DNA of 64,000 nucleotides from Polycladospora coralii. Lineage in GTDB: Bacteria; Bacillota; Bacilli; Thermoactinomycetales; Thermoactinomycetaceae. The position numbers and the translations under genes are program-made. The stretch lies in NCBI RefSeq assembly GCF_014773435.2, contig NZ_JACXAG020000001.1, positions 496,001 through 560,000 of the forward strand, read 5' to 3'. This document shows positions 35,874 through 45,404 of the stretch, piece by piece; the first letter of the stretch is position 1, and the number at the start of each line of letters is the position of its first letter. The notes under the pieces are model-generated. The model searched no databases and was not told the origin of the DNA. It saw only the letters and a program-made list of their open reading frames with translations.

Positions 35874-37652
35874 CTATTTATCCTTGTGATTTAATGCCTG
35901 AATAATCGTTTCTGCCAGCTTCGTGCTTAACCCCACTTTTTGATATTCTTCAAGAGGAGCCATCTTCATTTTTTCAAGTGTGCCGAAGTGTTGATATAGT
36001 TTTTGCTTTCGCTTTGGACCTACTCCCGGAATATGATCTAATTCAGATGCAATCATGTGTTTCGCTCGCACCTGTCGATGAAATGTGATCGCGAAACGAT
36101 GTACTTCTTCTTGTATCCGTTGAATGAGATAAAACTCACTCGTTCCTCGTTTCAAAGTGACACGTTCAACTGGCTCTCCAAATAATAACCCCGCTGTCTG
36201 ATGCTTATCATCTTTTACCATTCCGGCAATGGGGATATATAGACCTAGTTCATTCTCTAAAATATCGGCAGCTGCCGACATTTGTCCTTTTCCACCGTCT
36301 ACCAATATTAGATCGGGTAAAGGAAGATCTTCCCTAAGTAAGCGTGTATATCTTCTCCGAACCACTTCACGCATCGTTTCATAATCATCCGGTTGTTTAA
36401 CCGAACGAATTTTATATTTACGATATTCTTTCTTAGCAGGTTTCCCATCTATAAATGAGACCATGGCTGAAACCGGATCCGTTCCCTGTATATTGGAATT
36501 ATCAAAAGCTTCGATTCGACGCGGTACACCGATTTGCATCACTTCACCAAGCTGATAGATCGCCGCTAACGTTTTCTCCTCATCTCTTTCCATCAATTGA
36601 AATCTTTCTTGCAGTGCAATCTCTGCGTTTTTGTGAGCTAATTTCAACAACTCTTTTTTGTTACCACGCTGTGGCGTATGGATATCAATATGGGGAAAGA
36701 TTTCACTGATTATGGCATGATCAACATCAGATGGCAGATGAATCTCTTTGGGTTGAGCCGGTGCATCATAATAAAACTGAGACACGAAGGACAAAAAATC
36801 CTCCTCTGGCTCCCTATAATGCGGAAAGATCGATACATCCCGTTCGATGAGTTTCCCTTGACGCACATAAAAAACTTGAATACATAACCAACCTTTTTCA
36901 GCCGCATAGCCGAACACATCACGATCACTCTGATCGGAAAGTGCCATACTTTGCTTTTCCATCGTTTGGTCAATACCCGCAATTAAATCACGTAACTCCT
37001 TTGCTTCTTCAAAAGCTAAGTTTTCAGAGGCGATCTCCATTTTTTTACGTAATTCTTGTTTCAGCTCAGGGTAGTTCCCATTGAGAAAACGCGTAATCTT
37101 TTTGGTAATTTCCTCATACTCTGTTCCATCTATTTTTTCGACACAAGGGGCTAGACATTGTCCCATGTGATAATATAAGCAAACCCGATTGGGAAGCGTC
37201 CGACATTTTCGTAGGGGAAAAAGCCGATCTAATAATTTTTTTGCGTGTTGTGCCGCACCCGCATTGGGATACGGACCGAAATACTTTGATCCATCTTTGC
37301 GCAATTTCCGTACGATTTCTAAGCGTGGATGTTTTTCTTTTGTTAAGCGAATGTAGGGATATGTTTTATCGTCTTTTAATAAGATATTGTATTGTGGACG
37401 ATGCTTTTTAATCAAATTACATTCTAAAATAAGCGCTTCCGTAGGGGTACGCGTCACGATATACTCAAAGTCTACAATATCCATCACTAGACGTAAGGTT
37501 TTAGCATCATGACTCCCCGTAAAATAAGATCGAACACGGCTCCTTAAGCTTTTTGCTTTTCCGACATAAATGATCTCCCGATCCTTATTCTTCATTATAT
37601 AGCAACCGGGTTGATCCGGAAGGAGAGCCAATTTATCTTGAATCGTGCTCAT
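35874..37652 (-). CDS. uvrC: Excinuclease ABC subunit C
   Basis: The 592-residue protein makes both incisions in nucleotide excision repair. In order it shows the GIY-YIG nuclease ([20 protein letters not shown]), a UVR motif near residue 205 ([15 protein letters not shown]), the RNase H-like second nuclease ([28 protein letters not shown]) and a C-terminal helix-hairpin-helix ([19 protein letters not shown]). Length and order are normal. It lies near trxA-etfA as in B. subtilis, but here a plus-strand membrane protein gene intervenes. Confidence 0.95.
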   Translation of the reverse strand: MSTIQDKLALLPDQPGCYIMKNKDREIIYVGKAKSLRSRVRSYFTGSHDAKTLRLVMDIVDFEYIVTRTPTEALILECNLIKKHRPQYNILLKDDKTYPYIRLTKEKHPRLEIVRKLRKDGSKYFGPYPNAGAAQHAKKLLDRLFPLRKCRTLPNRVCLYYHMGQCLAPCVEKIDGTEYEEITKKITRFLNGNYPELKQELRKKMEIASENLAFEEAKELRDLIAGIDQTMEKQSMALSDQSDRDVFGYAAEKGWLCIQVFYVRQGKLIERDVSIFPHYREPEEDFLSFVSQFYYDAPAQPKEIHLPSDVDHAIISEIFPHIDIHTPQRGNKKELLKLAHKNAEIALQERFQLMERDEEKTLAAIYQLGEVMQIGVPRRIEAFDNSNIQGTDPVSAMVSFIDGKPAKKEYRKYKIRSVKQPDDYETMREVVRRRYTRLLREDLPLPDLILVDGGKGQMSAAADILENELGLYIPIAGMVKDDKHQTAGLLFGEPVERVTLKRGTSEFYLIQRIQEEVHRFAITFHRQVRAKHMIASELDHIPGVGPKRKQKLYQHFGTLEKMKMAPLEEYQKVGLSTKLAETIIQALNHKDK

Positions 37653-37856
37653 CGTTTAACTTCCTTCCCTTCTCTATCTATATACTAATGAAATGTTCTG
37701 CGATCAAGTAAAATTCTACTATAGATGTACCAAAAAAATAACACATACTTTCAAGGTTCGTTTATTTTATTATCATTTTCGACAAATTTTGTCTTATGTT
37801 GACAATTTTCATGACTAATTATATGCTTATGGAAAATTTAAGATTGGAGAATATCT

Positions 37857-38813
37857 ATGAATCATCTAATGAAACATGGCTTCAAAATATCTTTAGGTGC
37901 TATCTTGCAAATTTTCATAGTAGGCATTCTGTTAATAGCGTTAAATGCAATCCCTGTCATTATTTTTATATCTATTTTTGCAGCTAAAGTCACTTTTTTA
38001 TTCGAAAATAATATGGACCCTTCCGCTTTATATGACGACTTAGGAGTAGGGGTTATTATTTTCATGGTGTTTTTTGTGATTTATTTGTCATTTACAATCT
38101 TTTTGGTAAATACTTATATTACAAATGGGCTATATCGAGCTAGTATCCAATCTGTATTTAATCGACGTGTATCTATCAGTGATGTAATCTCACTAGTTTT
38201 TAAAGATTACTTATCTATTTTAGCTGTTATACTCATTTCTGCCGTTTTGTTGCTTCCTTTTAGAATTTTTTCAGGAATTCTCAGTTATGCAGATTATCCA
38301 ATATCGGCACTCCTAGTCGACTTTATGATCGGATTTATGAGTCTTGTTTTCGTGCTATATTCACCTATTTTAATTATCCATGAAAAATTAGGTGTTTGGA
38401 AATCCATTCAGACCTCCTTTAAAATTTTTACAAAAAAATTTGGTAAAGCATTTATTGGCGTACTGATTTTTATAGGTATTCCTTCTGTCATGTTTGGTTT
38501 TTATATGCTTTTTTCCTTTTTGATAGCTCTAGCTGTTGGGGCTGTAGATTCGGGAATAGACGGGGAACTTACTCCATTGTTTTTCGTTACGGTTTTCTTA
38601 TTCATCCTTGTTTTTATTTCTGTCATATACCCTATTGTCAATTCATTCACTATCCTGTTGACTGTTAATTATTATAGAAAGCAGATTAGACCTCATTTTT
38701 TCATAACAGAAGAAGAACCACACCTTCAAACAACTGATGAGACGCCATCTTTTACATTTGAACCCCATCAAGCCCCAAACAAAAAAGATGATGATGAGTC
38801 ACCATCCCATTAA
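37857..38813 (+). CDS. Multi-pass membrane protein of unknown function
   Basis: The 318-residue protein has about six membrane segments and a soluble, acidic, proline-containing C-terminal tail of about 40 residues (EEEPHLQTTDETPSF and on). It resembles the YciC-like/GlpQ membrane-domain families in which a block FKIFTKKFGKAFIG lies between helices, but I cannot name it. ATG 37857 follows TTGGAG. It is inserted, on the opposite strand, between uvrC and trxA. Confidence 0.7.
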   Translation: MNHLMKHGFKISLGAILQIFIVGILLIALNAIPVIIFISIFAAKVTFLFENNMDPSALYDDLGVGVIIFMVFFVIYLSFTIFLVNTYITNGLYRASIQSVFNRRVSISDVISLVFKDYLSILAVILISAVLLLPFRIFSGILSYADYPISALLVDFMIGFMSLVFVLYSPILIIHEKLGVWKSIQTSFKIFTKKFGKAFIGVLIFIGIPSVMFGFYMLFSFLIALAVGAVDSGIDGELTPLFFVTVFLFILVFISVIYPIVNSFTILLTVNYYRKQIRPHFFITEEEPHLQTTDETPSFTFEPHQAPNKKDDDESPSH

Positions 38814-38840
38814 AAAAGCGAGCCGATACGGCCCGCTTTT
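38814..38840. terminator. Terminator between convergent genes
   Basis: AAAAGCG-GCCG/CGGC-CGCTTTT stem with one mismatch, placed between the membrane protein gene and trxA; usable from both sides. Confidence 0.8.
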
Positions 38841-38845
38841 ATTCT

Positions 38846-39169
38846 TTAAACGTACTCTTTTAACCACTGGATTAATTGATCTTTTTGTTGTAATCCAGTC
38901 ATTTTTGAGACCATCTCACCATCTTTAAAAACAACTAAAGATGGAATCCCCATAATGCCGAACTTGCCCGCACTTTCAGGGTTATTATCTACGTTTACTT
39001 TAGCAATCGTAAGCTTATCGCCTAATTCAGCACTCACTTCATCTAGAATCGGAGCAAGCATCTTACAAGGTCCACACCATGGTGCCCAAAAATCAACCAA
39101 TACGGTGCCCGTACCTGTGCTTTCCACATCCGTAGCAAACGTTTTATCTGTTACTTCAACAATAGCCAT
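38846..39169 (-). CDS. trxA: Thioredoxin
   Basis: The 107-residue protein has the standard thioredoxin fold with VDFWAPWCGPCKMLAPIL (redox CGPC), the cis-proline in GIPSLVVFKDGE, and normal length. It reduces cytoplasmic disulphides. Start 39169 follows AAGGAGG; the frame to 39187 begins upstream of that site. A strong terminator lies between etfA and trxA, so trxA is probably transcribed on its own although gene order matches B. subtilis etfA-trxA. Confidence 0.96.
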   Translation of the reverse strand: MAIVEVTDKTFATDVESTGTGTVLVDFWAPWCGPCKMLAPILDEVSAELGDKLTIAKVNVDNNPESAGKFGIMGIPSLVVFKDGEMVSKMTGLQQKDQLIQWLKEYV

Positions 39170-39301
39170 TTCAAAGTCCTCCTTCATCGCTGTTCATATC
39201 CATATCTGCATCGCTTATTTTTTCCACAAACAGCGCATCTATGATAGTATACCATTGGTTATAAGATCCGCCAACTATTTCGCCACCCGAAATAGTTATC
39301 G

Positions 39302-39333
39302 AAAAAGAGCACAAGGGCCCTTGTGCTCTTTTT
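39302..39333. terminator. Terminator after etfA
   Basis: AAAAAGAGCACAAGGG and its complement make a continuous 16-bp palindrome ending in TTTTT on both strands. Confidence 0.85.
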
Positions 39334-39359
39334 GTTCCCGCTTTGGCGTTGTATTAAAC

Positions 39360-40343
39360 CTAACCCTCAGCTAATACTTTCTTGAATTCCTCAGTGAGTA
39401 GTGGAATCACTTCAAATAGATCCCCTACAATCCCATAGTCCGCTACTTGGAAAATAGGCGCTTCTGGATCTTTGTTGATCGCCACGATCACTTTAGAGTT
39501 TGACATACCGGCTAAATGTTGGATGGCACCTGAAATTCCTGCTGCAATATACAGATCAGGTGTAACCACTTTACCTGTTTGTCCAATTTGCAGTGCATAG
39601 TCACAGTACTCTGAGTCACATGCACCACGAGAAGCTCCTACTGCTCCACCTAATAATTGAGCAAGTTCTTCTAGTGGTTTAAAGCCATCTTCACTCTTCA
39701 CACCACGACCACCCGCTACGATTACACTAGCTTCACTTAAATCAACACCATCGCTTGATTTTTTCACAACGTCTTTTACAATCGTGCGAATCGTGTCAGC
39801 TGCAAGCGTGACCGATAAATCTTCAACATCAGCAGTACGTGTTGTATCCGCTTCTTGTGCAGGGATATTATTCGGACGAAGCGTAGCAAAAATAATACCT
39901 TCTTTAACTGCTTTTTTAACAAATGCTTTACCCGCATAGATTGGACGAGTAAAGACCACTTTCCCGCCATCAACTTCAATGCCGGTCACATCAGACAGCA
40001 ATCCTGCACCGATACGTGCTGCAATACGAGGGCTTACGTCACGACCTACAGCAGTATGTCCTGTGAAAATCACTTCTGGCCCTACATGATCAATCACTTG
40101 TTTAAAGGCTTGAAAATAGGCGTCAGTTGTATATTGATCCAATTCTTGATTGGATACCGTAATAATTTTGTCCGCTCCATGGTGGGCAAGTGTGTCGGCT
40201 AATTCCTTACCATTGCTGCCAAAGATTGCAGCGGTAATTTCGCCACCATCTGCAACCATTTTCGCTGCTGCAAGTGATTCTAAGCTGACATTACGAAGTT
40301 TTCCTTCACGAATATCTGCTAATATAAGTACTTTTTTACTCAT
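39360..40343 (-). CDS. etfA: Electron transfer flavoprotein alpha subunit
   Basis: The 327-residue subunit binds FAD and takes electrons from acyl-CoA dehydrogenases during fatty acid oxidation. FAD-domain marks are [67 protein letters not shown]. It follows etfB by 19 bases and is the last gene of the fadR-etfB-etfA unit. It is shorter than the FixB paralogue. Confidence 0.94.
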   Translation of the reverse strand: MSKKVLILADIREGKLRNVSLESLAAAKMVADGGEITAAIFGSNGKELADTLAHHGADKIITVSNQELDQYTTDAYFQAFKQVIDHVGPEVIFTGHTAVGRDVSPRIAARIGAGLLSDVTGIEVDGGKVVFTRPIYAGKAFVKKAVKEGIIFATLRPNNIPAQEADTTRTADVEDLSVTLAADTIRTIVKDVVKKSSDGVDLSEASVIVAGGRGVKSEDGFKPLEELAQLLGGAVGASRGACDSEYCDYALQIGQTGKVVTPDLYIAAGISGAIQHLAGMSNSKVIVAINKDPEAPIFQVADYGIVGDLFEVIPLLTEEFKKVLAEG

Positions 40344-40362
40344 GGTTTTCTCCTCCTCAGCA

Positions 40363-41142
40363 CTAAATTACTTTCGCTTCAGAACGTAGTAATTGCACAA
40401 GCTCTTTTGCTTGAGCATCGATATCGCCAGAAAGAATCTTTCCTGCTTCTTTCTTAGGAGGCAAGAAGGTTTCCAAGAGTTCTGTTTTGGCAGCGATTTC
40501 ATCTTCATCTAGATCTAGATCATCTATATCTAAGCGAGAAAGTGGTTTTTTCTTAGCTTTCATAATTCCTGGTAAAGAAGGATAACGTGGTTCGTTTAAT
40601 CCTTGTTGTGCTGTAACCAAAATAGGTAATTTGGAATCAATCACTTCCAAATCTCCCTCTACGTCTTTTTCAACTGTTACAGCCTCTCCATCAATGGTAA
40701 GCTTTGTTGCAGTCGAAACATGTGGAATATTTAGCAATTCAGCTAAACGTGGACCTACTTGTGCAGAACCATCGTCAACTGCCATGTATCCACAAAGAAT
40801 AATATCAAATTCAATATCTTCTTCTTCTATAGCACCTTTAACCACATGGGGAATGGTATGTTCGTCGATCTCTTCATCAAAATCTTCAATATCAACAATT
40901 ACACCTTTATCAGCACCCATTGCCATTGCAGTACGTAATGCTTGCTCTGCACGCTCAGGTCCAATGGTTAGAACGGTCACTTCCCCACCATGTTCTTCTT
41001 TTAATTTAATCGCTTCCTCAACAGCGTATTCGTCGTAAGGGTTGATCACAAACTCAACGCCCTCTTCGTTAATACGACCATCTTCTAATACGATTTTTTC
41101 TTCAGTGTCAAATGTCTGTTTTAAGCAAACCAGAATATTCAT
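40363..41142 (-). CDS. etfB: Electron transfer flavoprotein beta subunit
   Basis: The 259-residue subunit has MNILVCLKQTFDTEEKIVLE, NPYDEYAVEEAIKLKEEHGGEVTVLTIGP and GYMAVDDGSAQVGPRLAE, standard for canonical EtfB. It binds AMP and the partner dehydrogenase. Start 41142 follows AGGAGG; the frame to 41217 reaches into fadR and is rejected. Its start is 19 bases after the fadR stop. Confidence 0.94.
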   Translation of the reverse strand: MNILVCLKQTFDTEEKIVLEDGRINEEGVEFVINPYDEYAVEEAIKLKEEHGGEVTVLTIGPERAEQALRTAMAMGADKGVIVDIEDFDEEIDEHTIPHVVKGAIEEEDIEFDIILCGYMAVDDGSAQVGPRLAELLNIPHVSTATKLTIDGEAVTVEKDVEGDLEVIDSKLPILVTAQQGLNEPRYPSLPGIMKAKKKPLSRLDIDDLDLDEDEIAAKTELLETFLPPKKEAGKILSGDIDAQAKELVQLLRSEAKVI

Positions 41143-41161
41143 CAGTTTTCCTCCTAACTGA

Positions 41162-41749
41162 TTATGGTTTTCCAAAACCATGGATGAACAGATTGTGAAT
41201 ATCATCCACTTGCTCAAGTAGTTTATACTTATGATTTTTCGTGATCCATGATGTAACGGTTTCGTCTAATGTCCCAAAAATCATTCTTCTGGTGATCCGG
41301 ATATCCATATCCGAGCGAAATAGATTTTGTTTTACACCATCTATTAAAATTTGATCAATCACATTCAAATATCGCTTTAATATTTTTCCTATCCCCTTAC
41401 GTACCTCAGGATTGGACTGGCGTAACTCAATCTGCGTCACAATGGCCAACATATGATCACGTTCTAAGTTTTCAAAATGCAAGCGAATGAGATGGTAAAG
41501 TTTATCAATCGGTGACTCCACTTGCTGGAGTGCCTCTTCCACCTGACTAATAAAACGGCCCATCTTATCACTAAAAAGTGAGATCAGAACATCATCTTTA
41601 TTTTCAAAGTAAAGATAGATCGTACCATCTGCCACTTTAGCTTCACGGGCAATCTTTGATACTTGTGTATTGTGGTAGCCATATTCCGCAATCACCTTTA
41701 CGGCTGCTTCAATGATTGCATCATATTTCGCTCCTGTCCGCTTCGCCAT
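41162..41749 (-). CDS. fadR: TetR-family regulator of fatty acid degradation, FadR (YsiA)
   Basis: The 195-residue protein has a TetR helix-turn-helix (IIEAAVKVIAEYGYHNTQVSKIA, ADGTIYLYFENKDDVLISLF) and a ligand domain with AIVTQIELRQSNPEVR and MIFGTLDETVTSWI. From memory this closely follows B. subtilis FadR, which represses beta-oxidation genes until long-chain acyl-CoA binds. Start 41749 is placed nine bases after AAGGG; ATG 41755 and 41788 are less well served. An operator and promoter lie directly upstream, so it is autoregulated. Confidence 0.9.
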   Translation of the reverse strand: MAKRTGAKYDAIIEAAVKVIAEYGYHNTQVSKIAREAKVADGTIYLYFENKDDVLISLFSDKMGRFISQVEEALQQVESPIDKLYHLIRLHFENLERDHMLAIVTQIELRQSNPEVRKGIGKILKRYLNVIDQILIDGVKQNLFRSDMDIRITRRMIFGTLDETVTSWITKNHKYKLLEQVDDIHNLFIHGFGKP

Positions 41750-41773
41750 GGCCATGTTCCCTTCTGTCATTAA

Positions 41774-41791
41774 TGAATGACTGTTCATTCA
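41774..41791. promoter_or_regulatory. FadR operator upstream of fadR
   Basis: TGAATGACTGTTCATTCA is a near-perfect palindrome that fits the B. subtilis FadR site TGAATGAMTANTCATTCA with one mismatch on one strand. It lies just after the promoter TTGACA (41826-41821), 17 bases, TAAACT (41803-41798), over the likely transcription start. Confidence 0.8.
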
Positions 41792-41797
41792 ATGAAT

Positions 41798-41826
41798 AGT
41801 TTATTATGCAACGACGTACTTGTCAA
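41798..41826 (-). promoter_or_regulatory. SigmaA promoter of fadR-etfBA
   Basis: Minus strand TTGACA, 17-base spacer, TAAACT, lying between the fadD stop (41851) and the FadR operator. Confidence 0.6.
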
Positions 41827-41850
41827 CGTATAGATACATAAATTTCTACA

Positions 41851-43569
41851 TTAGTTTGCAACAGCTTCTTTTTCTTTTTCTTCGTTTTTCATTTGCTCCA
41901 CAGCTTCTTCTTGAATCACTCTCCGTAAGACTTTACCTACCGCTGTCTTAGGTAACTCTTTCCGGAATTCGTAAATCCGCGGCACTTTATATTTGGCCAA
42001 CTTCTCCCGACAAAATTGATCAAGTTCTTCTTCAGTAATATGCTCAGCTTCTTTGAGGACAATCGTCGCTTTAACGGTTTCTCCACGATATGGATGTGGC
42101 ACACCGACAACCGCCGCTTCTTGAATCGCTGGGTGTTCAAATAGCACTTCTTCTACTTCACGTGGATATATATTAAAGCCACCTGCGATGATCATATCTT
42201 TCTTGCGATCCATAATGAAGAAATAGCCATCTTCATCCGTACGGGCCATATCCCCTGTACTTAGCCAACCCTCTTCATTAATGGTTTTCTTGGTATCCTC
42301 AGGCCGGTTCCAGTAGCCTTGCATCACTTGTGGACCTTTAACCATTAATTCGCCGGTCTCCCCGATTGGGAGTTCTTCTTTCGTTTCTGGATCTACAATA
42401 CGTGCATCTGTATCTGGCCATGGTAGACCGATCGTTCCACTACGCTCACGATTCCATATTAAGTTACAGTGTGTAACAGGCGATGTTTCAGTCATACCAA
42501 ATCCTTCAACAAGAAAACCACCTGTAATCTCCTCAAATTTTTGTTGAACATCTAGCGGAAGTGGTGCTGATCCACTAATACAAGCTTTTACAGAAGAAAG
42601 GTCATAATCTTTAATTTTAGGATAATTAATCAGTCCAACATACATGGTCGGTGCCCCTGGGAAAAATGTAGGACGCTTCTTCTCAATCATATCTAAAATT
42701 TCTTTAACATCAAATTTTGGCACTAACAGCATGGTGGCCCCGATGAGCATCGCAAAGTTCATTACGACCGTCATACCATACACATGAAAGAAAGGAAGTG
42801 CCCCCACAACTGAAGACTGCCCATCACGGTCCGTCGCATTCAACCAATTCGCCGCCTGTATCGCATTTACAATCAAGTTGCGATGGGAAAGCATAGCCCC
42901 CTTCGCAAGCCCAGTAGTTCCACCTGTATATTGGAGTAAAGCTAAATCATTTCCAGACTCATAAGGAACTGTGACAGGTGTTGGAAGCGTTTTCTGAATC
43001 AAGCTTTTAAAAGAAAAGATGTTGTCCGCTTTAGGAACATTAACTTTAATACCATCTTTTCTTAATGTGAGTGGATATAACCAATTTTTTGGAAAAGGCA
43101 AATAATCTTTTACACTCGTTACAATCAGATTTTTGAGTTGTGTTCCTGGACGCACCTTCTCAACACGCGGATAAAGTAGGTCTAAACATACAAGCGTTTC
43201 TGTACCCGAATCTTGCAATTGATGTTCAAGTTCTCGTTCCACGTATAAAGGATTGATCTGGACAACTACACCACCGACGAACAAAGTCGCATAGTAGGCG
43301 ATCACGGCTTGTGGTGAGTTGGGTAACATAATTCCAACACGGTCCCCTTTTTTAACACCTAGCTCTTTCAAGCTATTGGCAAAGCGGTAAACGTCATCTA
43401 GTAGTTGTTTAAATGTGATCGATTTACCTAAGAAGTAAATCGCCTCGTTTTGAGGAAAATCATTTGCAGAATCAACTAGAAACTGTGTTAATGGTACATC
43501 TGGATAATCAATCTGTTTCGGTATATAGGATGGATACTTGTTATACCATGGTCTTTCTACCGCAGTCAT
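41851..43569 (-). CDS. lcfA: Long-chain fatty acid-CoA ligase
   Basis: The 572-residue enzyme activates fatty acids to acyl-CoA using ATP. AMP-binding marks are LLQYTGGTTGLAKGAMLSHRN, EGFGMTETSPV, LSTGDMARTDEDGYFFIMDRKKDMI and the C-terminal catalytic lysine in PKTAVGKVLRR. Start 43569 follows GGGGG; the frame to 43602 runs into the operator. It is the first gene of the fatty-acid cluster, with its own FadR site. The fadB (enoyl-CoA hydratase) gene found between fadR and etfB in B. subtilis is absent. Confidence 0.93.
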   Translation of the reverse strand: MTAVERPWYNKYPSYIPKQIDYPDVPLTQFLVDSANDFPQNEAIYFLGKSITFKQLLDDVYRFANSLKELGVKKGDRVGIMLPNSPQAVIAYYATLFVGGVVVQINPLYVERELEHQLQDSGTETLVCLDLLYPRVEKVRPGTQLKNLIVTSVKDYLPFPKNWLYPLTLRKDGIKVNVPKADNIFSFKSLIQKTLPTPVTVPYESGNDLALLQYTGGTTGLAKGAMLSHRNLIVNAIQAANWLNATDRDGQSSVVGALPFFHVYGMTVVMNFAMLIGATMLLVPKFDVKEILDMIEKKRPTFFPGAPTMYVGLINYPKIKDYDLSSVKACISGSAPLPLDVQQKFEEITGGFLVEGFGMTETSPVTHCNLIWNRERSGTIGLPWPDTDARIVDPETKEELPIGETGELMVKGPQVMQGYWNRPEDTKKTINEEGWLSTGDMARTDEDGYFFIMDRKKDMIIAGGFNIYPREVEEVLFEHPAIQEAAVVGVPHPYRGETVKATIVLKEAEHITEEELDQFCREKLAKYKVPRIYEFRKELPKTAVGKVLRRVIQEEAVEQMKNEEKEKEAVAN

Positions 43570-43587
43570 AAAAGAGCCCCCGTTTCT

Positions 43588-43605
43588 TGACTGAACAGTC
43601 ATTCA
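43588..43605. promoter_or_regulatory. FadR operator upstream of lcfA
   Basis: TGACTGAACAGTCATTCA matches the FadR palindrome with one extra mismatch in one half. It abuts the predicted -10 and covers the likely transcription start. Confidence 0.75.
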
Positions 43606-43635
43606 AATATATTTGTTTTATCGACCGAAATGTAA
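43606..43635 (-). promoter_or_regulatory. Promoter of lcfA
   Basis: Minus strand TTACAT (43635-43630), 18 bases, TATATT (43611-43606), immediately before the FadR site. Confidence 0.5.
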
Positions 43636-43757
43636 CTTATCATTCACAAAATCATTTTAACTAATTTCACATTTTTTTTAAACCATTTATTTCACAGTTT
43701 TGTTGATTTCTTAATAGAAATTCGTTCCAAAATGATAGATAGGCTACGAAATTACAG

Positions 43758-43807
43758 CAAAAAAAGACACCTCGTATTGATCATAATCATTGTAGATACA
43801 AGGTGTT
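43758..43807 (-). terminator. Terminator of spoVAF
   Basis: ACACCTTGTAT pairs with ATACGAGGTGT and is followed on the minus strand by TTTTTTT. Confidence 0.85.
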
Positions 43808-43816
43808 TGACTATCT

Positions 43817-45295
43817 TTATTGCGTATCAGGATCTTGTGGTGATACGATGCTAGGTCGTTTATGTTTATTTGGCATCGGGGTTCGAATTAAGACATCTTT
43901 TAATGCTTTTCCATTAAAAGGAATAAGGGGCCATAGGTACGGTGTATTTAATGCATTTTGACGGGATAACCAGATAAACCATGCACCAGAGCCCAATACG
44001 AGTCCCCATCCTCCGAATAAAGCGGTAACTGTCAAGAGTATCATTCTGGTCAGTTTATTGGCCAAGCCTAATTCATAACTAGGTGTAGCAAAAGTCCCGA
44101 TAACAGCAATGGCTACATATAAAATAACTTCTGGGGAAAACCAACCTACTTCGATGGCGATTTCTCCAAGTAAGATCGCTGCGATTAAGCCCATGGCGGT
44201 AGCGAGTGGGGACGGTGTATGTATCGAAGCCATGCGGAGTATCTCTATCCCGATTTCAGCTAGGATAATCTGCAAATAGATGGGAATGGCTACCGCTTCC
44301 TGTACCCCTATAAAAGCGAGCCAGCTCGGTAAGATCTCAACATGCGTCGCTAAAAAATACCAAACCGGTAATAAAAAAAGGGACATCAAGATAGCTAGCA
44401 GTCTTGTCCACCTTAAAAATGCACCCGTTGCCGGTTCTTGTCGATATTCTTCTGCGTGCTGAACATGATGAAAAAAAGTTGAAGGTGTAATCATCACACT
44501 AGGAGAAGTATCCACATACACCAAACAATGTCCTTCCAATAAGTGTACAGCTGCAACATCAGGGCGTTCAGTATACCGAACAAAGGGATAAGGATTCCAT
44601 TGCTTGCGAAAAATATATTCTTCTAGACTTTTCTCTGCCATCGGTAAACCATCAATATCAACTGCTTCGATTTTCTGTTTTAACGTTTTGACATAGCCTT
44701 CATCTACCACATCTTTGATATATGCCACGCATATATCCGTCTTGGTTCGTGTTCCGACTTGCATAAATTCAAATCTCAAATTGGGATCACGGATGCGCCT
44801 CCGGGTTAAAGCGGTATTAAATATGATGGTTTCTACGAAACCATCACGTGACCCTCGCACTACGCGTTCAATATCAGGCTCCTCAGGTCCCCGTGCGGGA
44901 TAGGTACGGGCATCAATGACAATAGCCGTTGTTTCCCCATCAATGAGTAAAACGAGTGGTCCTGATAAGACATTATCAACCACTTTCCTGATTTCATCTG
45001 TGGTCTCGATTTCAATATAAGGAATTTCGGTCTGCAGGAGTTTTTTTATCTTATCACCAGTCAGATCAATGGGATTTATGCCAGATAGATGCTCCATGAT
45101 GCGATTTAAAATGTCATCTTTGACAAATCCATCCACAAAATACATCGCAAAGTCTTGATTACCGTACTTTAATTTACGAAAAAGCATATCGAAACTTTCA
45201 TCAACGCCCAGAATGTCATCTAGCAATTTGATGTTTTCCGATAAACTTTTATTTAGTTTTTGTTTTGTCCATTCAGGTAGTTTAGTTTGACTCAT
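43817..45295 (-). CDS. spoVAF: SpoVAF/GerA-family spore membrane protein
   Basis: The 492-residue protein matches the GerA-family A subunit, and closest from memory to B. subtilis SpoVAF. Marks are DAR-YPARGPEEPDIERVVRG, DGFVETIIFNTALTRRR, TFFHHVQHAEEYRQ and the C-terminal LNTPYLWPLIPFN and RPSIVSPQDPD. The N-terminal half is soluble; the C-terminal half has about five membrane helices. It sits in the inner spore membrane and affects germination. Start 45295 follows AGGTGG. It stands alone, without the rest of spoVA, between lcfA and a divergent flavoprotein. Confidence 0.88.
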   Translation of the reverse strand: MSQTKLPEWTKQKLNKSLSENIKLLDDILGVDESFDMLFRKLKYGNQDFAMYFVDGFVKDDILNRIMEHLSGINPIDLTGDKIKKLLQTEIPYIEIETTDEIRKVVDNVLSGPLVLLIDGETTAIVIDARTYPARGPEEPDIERVVRGSRDGFVETIIFNTALTRRRIRDPNLRFEFMQVGTRTKTDICVAYIKDVVDEGYVKTLKQKIEAVDIDGLPMAEKSLEEYIFRKQWNPYPFVRYTERPDVAAVHLLEGHCLVYVDTSPSVMITPSTFFHHVQHAEEYRQEPATGAFLRWTRLLAILMSLFLLPVWYFLATHVEILPSWLAFIGVQEAVAIPIYLQIILAEIGIEILRMASIHTPSPLATAMGLIAAILLGEIAIEVGWFSPEVILYVAIAVIGTFATPSYELGLANKLTRMILLTVTALFGGWGLVLGSGAWFIWLSRQNALNTPYLWPLIPFNGKALKDVLIRTPMPNKHKRPSIVSPQDPDTQ

Positions 45296-45404
45296 CGTAT
45301 CCACCTATTATGTGTCATTTCGCATAGTATGTCCGATCTCCCTCTTTTAAATCCGTTTCAAGTAGCCTACAATAAGAACAACATATGATGAAAGGAACGA
45401 CAGC

